Shown: piece by piece, positions 57,144-64,000 of the stretch
Layout: each line of letters starts with the position of its first letter
How positions within the stretch are numbered: position 1 is the stretch's first letter
Origin: Siphonodentalium dalli
Lineage: Eukaryota; Mollusca; Scaphopoda; Gadilida; Siphonodentaliidae
DNA length: 64,000 bases
Reading direction: 5' to 3'
Assembly (NCBI GenBank): GCA_032622095.1
Contig: CP136063.1
Span: forward strand, 37,606,106 to 37,670,105
The notes under the pieces: model-generated
Databases searched by the model: none
Seen by the model: only the letters and a program-made list of their open reading frames with translations
Told to the model about the DNA's origin: nothing
Position numbers and translations under genes: made by a program

Positions 57144-58375
57144 TGATTCGCGTTCAGAAGATAGGGCTCAAGCCTATACTCTTTCTTGTAAAGCCGATAT
57201 GTTCTGAGTTTGTTGCTGTCTGATTTTGAGCAGTCGTCACTCAGGCTAGCTTTGAAGTACTCGTTATAGCTATTTTGTAAAGATTTTCGGAAATTTTTCG
57301 TTATCATGTCGGTGGCGTGACCAGTCTCTGGTAATGTTAACCCTAGAGATTCGACTGATTTGAAAATTGATTTTGAAGATAATACCGTCCGTTGTCCTTT
57401 AACCGCGTTTCGTAGAAGTTCGCAGTCCGAACGCGAGGTGACACTGATAGCATAATTCGACATTCTGCAAGCTGCATCTATATACAGAGGATAGCTGCCT
57501 AGTTCTGCACGGACAGCATTAGTTGATGCATATTTTCCAGCACCTAATAAACGTTTGCAAAATTTAATATGAACTGATTCAAAGGCTAGGAGATCATGAT
57601 GTTTAGATGTTATCTCGACACCCCACAGTTCACTGCCATACATAATTATTGGTTTGATCAGTTTATGGAACAGTTTGAGTGAAGTTAACAATGGGAGAGG
57701 TGATGTATGGTTACACGCATTGAATAGTGAGTACATCGCTTTGAGCCCTTTAGCGCCTAAGTTTGTGATAGCTTTTGTGAACTTGCCATTACTAGAAAAG
57801 GTTATACCAAGGTATGTATATTCCCTGACATTTTCGAGTTTGATCTCAGAGATATGAAAGGATGGAATTATTGTTGATTGTCTCGCTTGAAAAATCATGC
57901 ATTTAGTTTTTTCCTCGTTAACGTTAAGTTCATTCGCATCAGTGTAGAGTTTCAGTTTTTTAAGACAGTTTTGGAGTCCCGTGGAACTATCAGACAATAG
58001 AACGATGTCGTCAGCGAAAAGTATATGATTGCACTGACTATCCCCGATCGTCACTGGATCACACGATTCGTCAAATATATTCGTAATGTCATCGATAAAT
58101 ATTTTGAATAAATTCGGTGATAATATGGATCCTTGCCTGACCCCAATGGTCGATAAGCAAGCAGGTCCAAGTCCTCTATTTGTCTTAATTGTGTAACAAC
58201 TTGAAGAATATAGTGAACGGATTATACGCAGTGATTGGCCCTCTACTCCGATGTGTTGCATTTTATCGAAGAGCAGTTGCCTATTCACGGTATCAAATGC
58301 CTTTCGGAAGTCTATAAAGGCAGCATACAGCGGTCGCTTCAGTGACTTACATCGTTGGACTATGTCATGCAGCAC
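57128..58375 (-). pseudogene. LINE reverse transcriptase, core
   Basis: 415 codons with RT blocks: YAAFIDFRKAFDTVNR (catalytic Asp), IGVRQGSILSPNLFKIFIDD and the FADDIVLLSD active site, followed by the thumb (KTKCMIF). The N-terminal fingers are in the next frame at 58470-59228; a frameshift lies near 58480. It copies the LINE RNA at the nicked target. Confidence 0.9.
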
Positions 58376-58469
58376 AAACGCGCTATCAATTGTACTCTTT
58401 CCTTTAGAAAATCCGAATTGATTTTCACTAATAATTTTATTTTTACAAGAAAATCTGTTAATCTACGGT

Positions 58470-59228
58470 TTATATAATTTTATTAAACAGTTTCCCAATT
58501 GTGGATCTTAATGCTATAGCGCGGTAGTTATTCGGATCACCCTTGTCACCTTTTTTGTGGATTAAGCTGAGAATTGACTCGCTCCATGCAGTTGGGTAGT
58601 TCCCTGTGTGAAGAATTATGTTAAATATTTTGGCAAAGCCATCACTCATTAGAGGAACAACCACCTTCAAAAGCTCATTCGATACCTGGTCTGGTCCCAC
58701 TGATTTATTCGATTTCAATTCTCTAGTGGCGGACAGAATTTCCTCTACCGTGATAACTTCATCAGTCATTTTCACAGCAGGCGAGATGCCAGAGGAGTTC
58801 ATGTTTTCGTCAATGTAAATATTAGGTGAACCTGTACAAAAAAGTGACCTGAAAAATTCAACTGACCTATCAGCGTCTAAGTCATTTTCAGTGACTTTAT
58901 TTTTTCGCAATTGTGATATTATTTCCCAATATTTCTTGGGATTATCTGTTTCTAGGGTATCTAAGCTATCATATAAGCATTCGTAAAAATCGCGCTTTTT
59001 CTTCTTCAACTCGCGTTTGTATGCCTTTCTATTTACGTGGAATTTTATCCGGAGTTTCCCGTCAAAGGGATTATTTCTCATATCGATAATTATTTTTGCT
59101 AGATCGCGTTTCAAATCTTTACATCTACCGTCAAACCGTGGTCGTTTTCTGGGAGTAGTTTTTCGTTTGAGTGATTTTCGAGCGCATGCATGAACGTTTA
59201 TGTCATGTATTAATTGCATGAAATCCAC
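58470..59228 (-). pseudogene. LINE ORF2 linker and RT fingers
   Basis: 252 codons: a basic linker (RKSLKRKTTPRKRPRF), then RT start with LKSNKSVGPDQVSNELLK and ESILSLIHKKGD. Its N-terminal side meets the inserted TIR element at 59238. Confidence 0.88.
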
Positions 59229-59238
59229 AGAGTCGTAA

Positions 59239-60953
59239 TTTCGCTAAAATCCGGATTGAGAATCCGAAGCCGATTACGGGGGCGGGGCTAATTCCCGATT
59301 CTAGGTCAGATTTTGAAATCCACGTGGTCTCCGAAACTATGTTTAATGTTCTCCCAGCGTCAAACATGGCTCATGTATTTGACACAAGTATCATTTGTAT
59401 CTTATATTTATAAAGTTCATGTTTGTTGTGAAAGTCATGCTTTTCTTCTATGTGTATATACACGGCACATAATTTGCTGCCAATCCGACTTAATCGCATC
59501 TTCTTCTTTTTTAGGTTAAAGTGTGTTTATTGATGATGGCAAGCATATAAACGTGACAGCTCTAGGCCTCCTGAATCAAATTCCGAAGATGTTGTGGAGA
59601 ACACACGAAACTTGTCAGTTGAACAGGGACGTGACGACAGGGGTTGATTGTGTGTCTCGACCCCCACCCCGAACTTTGGTACAATTTGCTAAGCTGTGCA
59701 GTCATTCATACGTGAGGAAAATCAGGATTATTTTGACTAACTGTTTCAAATAATGATACGTACAAGCCAACAAACGCAACTAACAAACCCGATTTTAAAT
59801 AAATACATATACAAACTTATGACTAACTCGGGAGAGGGGGTGTCCAGTGATCTGTATATATGTTCAACTTGTTTTGGTAGTCATGTTGCTTTGCCATTAC
59901 TAATTATTTATTTTTTTCAGTGTAATAACATATGGGAGAGGGGGTACCCTTAAGTAAGTCAGTACTTGTCCCCCAATTCCTTTGTATGTATAAACAAATG
60001 TATGTGTTATATATCATGTGTTATCTAAATTTGACATGTATTTGAAATAAATATCTCTAAACTAAACTTTGGTACATTCCAGCAGTCGGAAATTTCATGC
60101 ATGACACAACATTAGTTGGACATTAATTTTACACCATATATAGGTTGGCATTGTTCTCATTGTTTGATTTTTTTTCAACCAGTAAAAGTTGGTAATTTTC
60201 CAATCTTAGTGTTTGTCAGATTGGATATTTCAAAGGGGAGCAAATTGAATTCTGCGAACCTGTGAGATTGATTTGTGGAAATTGCTATAACTTTAAGACT
60301 AGATGATAGTACATACGTGTATCTGATAATCCATCGATACCATATAATCCTACTATTTCTTGAATAAGAAGAAACATTATAATAACGAACACAGCAGAAG
60401 ACATATCCATGCAGGTTCATATGAATTCGGTCAATGGTGACGTATCCGCCGAATTCGAAATCGACATGCGTTCGGGCAGTATTTTAAGGATGGAATTATG
60501 AAATGGACATATGAAAGTGACAATCAACAATGATTTGCAATTGCTTCGCCATCAACCGAAGTGCTCCCCCAGCGTTACTGTCAATAGCGTTATTATTTGG
60601 CCAATTTCAGTAATATTCTCCCAGTTTACATTCAATAAAACAAATTTGTCTCCGCATTTAAAATTCTTTGATATAGATCGTTTATATTCTGCAATAATTT
60701 GTACACAAGAGACGGATTCTTATGTTTTATTGTGTTTTTAAACTCTGAGGTGGCGAAATCTCGGTTTGTTTACATTACGAACATTTGAGTCCGTAATCGG
60801 AATCCCAATCCCAATCGGATTACCATGAAATTGAGATTACGGTCTGTTCGTTTACTGATTCTGCCAATTTCTGGTCTGTTCTTTTGCCGAACAAAGTCGT
60901 ACGGGGACCAATCTGTAATCTGAATCCAGAATCTGAATCGGATTTTAGCGAAA
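59239..60953. mobile_element. TIR DNA element inserted in the LINE
   Basis: The ends are TTTCGCTAAAATCCG and its complement, with TAA duplicated outside (59236-59238, 60954-60956). The 3-bp TWA duplication fits PIF/Harbinger. The right end holds repeated 'aatcggatt/aatctgaat' motifs. No transposase is seen in 1.7 kb. The insertion is younger than the LINE. Confidence 0.78.
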
Positions 60954-61975
60954 TAACGCCTCTGTAGCAAGTGTTGTTCCTTGTTGATCTCGCGAGTACT
61001 GATAACTGTTAAAGTATATCTGTCGATCGTGTATTGACTGTGTTTGCGTTATGTCGTATACTTTCTGCCGACTTAATTCAGTCCATTTTAAGCGGAGTTG
61101 TGGCTGTGTATATTGATATTTCGTAGATGTCTTGGAACACCGTTTGCTTGGGTGTTTTAGATGTAGAACCAATTGACAATGGTCAGAAAATTCCGTGGGT
61201 AACTTGACGCAAAAATAATCAACCGACTTTAGAAAACAATCACTTATAATTATGTAATCAACTACACTGGCACCGTTGTACTGGTAGCTTGTAAAATGGC
61301 CCAAACGATCACCGGTAGTCCTACCATTAGCTATACGGAGACCAGCACCATGGCACGTTGCTAATAAACGTCTGCCAAATGAATTCGTCTGCTTATCCAT
61401 ACTTGAGCGCGACTCACACGTGTCCATTACATAATCGACGGGCAACGGCATATGTTGGTCCGTGTCAGATATAACATGATCCGGCAAGTCTGAAGTGCGT
61501 GCATTTAAATCTCCACCAAGAATGACGAGTTCACCGTTTGAAATTTTGATAATGCCTGTTCGATGTTACCAAAGATATCTTCGTCTCCATTTTTCGCTTT
61601 CCAGAAGCTTGAGTTACTAGGCGGAACATATGCCGATACAAATATAACATTGCAAGATAAATTAATTATTTCTCCGCTAAACTCGACTGAGAGAGCTACC
61701 TCATTGATAAAATTGTGATTCTTCAGAAAAGGTTTATACTTCAACCGGAAATAAAAGGCTATTCCGCCTTTTTTAATTCTACCCTGCTTGCGACTCAGAT
61801 TTAAACATTCATAGCCCGGAATATCAATATCAGAAGATTCGTCGTGCCAAGTTTCGACTGAAGTAATAAATTCATATTTGTCTATTTGTTGTCTGAACAT
61901 ATTGTCATTTAGTTTGTTAGAGATACCTTGTACATTCCAGCTAGTGTACCGCACTAATTCGGTGTAGCCTTCCAT
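60945..61975 (-). pseudogene. LINE AP-type endonuclease
   Basis: Two frames (61505-61975, 60945-61487) joined by one frameshift near 61500. Motifs: TSWNVQG (Asn), SVETWHDE (Glu), SAYVPP, a GDLNA-type site at the frame change, and FSDHCQL (catalytic His). ORF2 starts at the ATG at 61975. The enzyme nicks target DNA to prime reverse transcription. Confidence 0.88.
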
Positions 61976-62459
61976 AATTAAGCTAAATAGAATAATACAT
62001 GTAAGAAGTCTCTAAATATTAATTGGTAGATAAAACGTGTAATAAATTGAATATGGAAATAAAGAATTATGTATCACATGAATGGTCTAATGTGAAATAG
62101 CAGGAATAGTGAAATTAGTTGGCTATGTGATAAACAGTTTCAAGAATTGGTCAAATGTGACAACTTATTATATGTATATGTGGTTGCGAGATATACCCTC
62201 AATAAGATCAAGAGGCAATGATAATGTCAAGAGTGTTTTCTGAAATCTATGATAATGTGTTACTAATAAATGAATGTCTATGGCGATAGGGTGAAAATTA
62301 AAGGCATGCCAAGTGCCGTGTAAAAATTTGAATCATGTTTGAGGTAACCCAACGAAATTAAAATGGTAATTTGATTAGCTTTATGTAGCCTCTCTTATTT
62401 GATCACTCGGTATTGATGGGGTATCTCGCACACATTATACAACAACAATGTGGTTCTAA
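61976..62459. other. LINE inter-ORF region
   Basis: AT-rich, no frame supported. Separates ORF1 and ORF2. Confidence 0.6.
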
Positions 62460-63984
62460 TTATTTGGTCACAAGATAAGCCTTCATTTGGGAAAGCTCAT
62501 TCTTCATATTTATGACATCTTGTGCCATTTGAGAGGAGCCATTAATCTGTCTTGACGGCTCCTGGTTATGTTGCCATCTGGATGCCTCACGTGGTGAAAC
62601 AGCATCGCTTTGTCGGCGTTCCGTGCCGTGACGAATGTTTCTCCCTAGGATTTCAACGTCATCGTTACTGGGATGCCAAAAGTCATGAAATAGATGTGAC
62701 ATAACACGCGTGCTACCCACGCTAACATAACTACTTGCATTGTCAATGAATTGGCAACCCAGTCGCAAACACACAGATTTATAACATTCGTTGGTTTGAG
62801 ATATAATCCAATTAACACCTGTCTTACTCAGTGAGGGTAGGACAGACGAAATCCGTATAGTTGCACCTGGATATAAACGTTTTATTGTTGTCAACACTTC
62901 ACGAATTCTCCCTTCTTCTGTGTGCGAATTGTTTCTGCACGAATTTATTCCCACATGAAACGTAAATTTTGTAACATTCCCCTCTACTTTATTCACAGGA
63001 TCATTTAGCCAGTGTTGAAGAACCTCCAACCGTAGCCCACCGATAGAGACTTTCTTCACGAATTCCTCTCGATGGGCTAGACTCCTTTCACATACCGAAG
63101 AACTGAGTCTCCAACCACTAAATGTATTTGTCTGAATTTACCGTTACTCTGTAAATTTACGCTGGTGTCTCTGTCGTGATCCTGATTATGTCCATGTTTC
63201 GTATCATGTTCTATGTTCTGTATCGCTTGGTATTTATTTGAGATAACTATATCAGGTGCTAATTCGATTTCCGACGATTGTTCTGATATACAATTAGCAC
63301 TTGGAGACTCACCAGCGGTTCTATTTATGTCGGGCGTTGATTTTTGTTTTTGTTTCTTTTTTCATTTTTTGGCGGAACACTCCGACGATGACGATGCGTT
63401 ATTTGGCGTGACGTCGGTTGATTGATTTAATTTCTGTTTTAATCTTCCATTCTCGGACCTTAACGTTGATATCTCCTTTTCTAATTTAGTGAACCTCATG
63501 TCAATTTCTCTCTCTTTCTTTGTCTGTTGAGTTTTGAATTCTTCCAATAGTTCTTGAATTTCTTATATCGCCATTTTATTTTCATTGATGACAAAATGTC
63601 ACTATAATTCCCCCCGGTTTTCTTTTGTTGTTTCTTCACCGTCGGAGAGAGTAAACTTATCACTTGTTTTGGAACATTTCGGATTTGTTTTTGTGGTGTA
63701 CACAAAGTCGAAGGAGGTCGATCTTCCATCAAATCGCTATAATCCTCATGGTTTGCGTCCGTATTTGAATCATCTACCTCTGTTTGGTCTAAGAATCCGA
63801 GATCCCATACAATTGGGAGTTCTTTATTCTGCCACCACGTAATGTTCTTTTTTGAACCCTGAATCATCATTTTACAGTTGGTTTGGTAGATATGAATAGT
63901 CACTTTACCTCCCTTTCCAGTTAAATTTCGGTGAACATCAATTCGTTCATCGACAGTCACATTCTTTTTGTCGTGTCCGACCAC
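62460..63984 (-). pseudogene. LINE ORF1 with SGNH hydrolase domain
   Basis: Three frames. 63496-63984 has VTIHIYQTNCKMMIQGSKK, an RNA-binding-like N-terminal part seen in mollusc LINE ORF1s. 63362-63547 is a coiled coil (MRFTKLEKEISTLRSENGRL). The hydrolase spans 62460 to about 63130. Its GDS block (HLVVGDSVLRY) is near 63100 in another frame. Then come SIGGLRLEVL (Gly), HVGINSCRN (Asn) and HDFWHPSNDD (Asp/His). Such ORF1 esterases may act on membranes or lipids. At least two frameshifts make it inactive. Its 5' end is outside the window or at its edge. Confidence 0.82.
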
Positions 63985-64000
63985 ACATACTGCGTTATTT

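Larger units (their letters stand above)
56620..64000 (-). mobile_element. LINE retrotransposon, runs off the window
   Basis: Minus-strand order: ORF1 with SGNH hydrolase (62460-63984 and beyond), ORF2 endonuclease (60945-61975), reverse transcriptase (57128-59228), C-terminal zinc finger (56784-57143), then a short 3' UTR with AATAAA (plus-strand tttatt near 56640). Esterase-type ORF1 is known from CR1/L2-group LINEs, so I place it there tentatively. It is interrupted by a TIR element and by several frameshifts. Confidence 0.85.

Overview
This is eukaryotic DNA, most likely from a marine mollusc. It is AT-rich and intron-bearing in style, full of short 'acatgtacatgta'-type strings, and densely packed with transposable elements whose domain sets (Polinton/Maverick, env-bearing Ty3/gypsy, LINE with an SGNH-hydrolase ORF1, many short TIR elements) are familiar from bivalve and gastropod genomes. 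No bacterial operon structure is present. The species assignment is inference; the element assignments rest on visible protein motifs.

Left arm, 1-8.2 kb: mostly non-coding, with one copy of a ~1 kb dispersed repeat (second copy at 35.2-36.2 kb) split by a ~1.26 kb insertion, one candidate host exon, and a decayed Ty3/gypsy integrase (6.3-8.15 kb, minus strand).

8.2-26.6 kb: one degenerate Polinton/Maverick of about 18.4 kb, bounded by ~95-bp inverted repeats. Its plus strand carries, in order, protein-primed-type DNA polymerase B, a chromodomain DDE integrase, a small membrane protein, penton-like minor capsid, a small basic protein, a double-jelly-roll-type major capsid and an adenovirus-type cysteine protease. 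All but the small membrane protein are broken. Its left half carries cargo: a frameshifted Bcl-2-like gene on the plus strand and, on the minus strand, two tandem NADAR-domain genes, a zinc-knuckle protein and further unidentified genes. I could not find the packaging ATPase. Two other elements are nested in it: a 1.1 kb CAGGCCTG-ended TIR element that splits a Polinton gene, and a 1.8 kb composite whose two ends are ~440-bp repeats.

26.6-39.6 kb: a three-unit tandem repeat abutting the Polinton, MITE-like inverted repeats, an uninterrupted 566-codon cGLR/Mab-21-type nucleotidyltransferase gene (29.5-31.2 kb, minus), a 144-bp nearly perfect palindrome, a second inverted copy of the composite element, a LINE 3' remnant and small tandem arrays.

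39.66-54.33 kb: a 14.7 kb env-bearing Ty3/gypsy (errantivirus-like) provirus on the minus strand. Its 456-bp LTRs differ at one position and it is flanked by CCAA duplications. Gag ends at a textbook -1 frameshift signal (UUUAAAC plus an 11-bp stem). A 3.6 kb spacer between pol and env holds tandem repeats and a TATA-led ORF on the opposite strand. Despite the near-identical LTRs, pol and env carry stops and frameshifts. The provirus sits inside a decayed gene of unknown function whose halves lie at 39.5-39.65 and 54.33-54.95 kb.

56.6-64 kb: a minus-strand LINE (ORF1 with SGNH hydrolase, then endonuclease, RT and a C-terminal zinc finger) running off the right edge. It is interrupted by a 1.7 kb TIR element with TAA target duplications.
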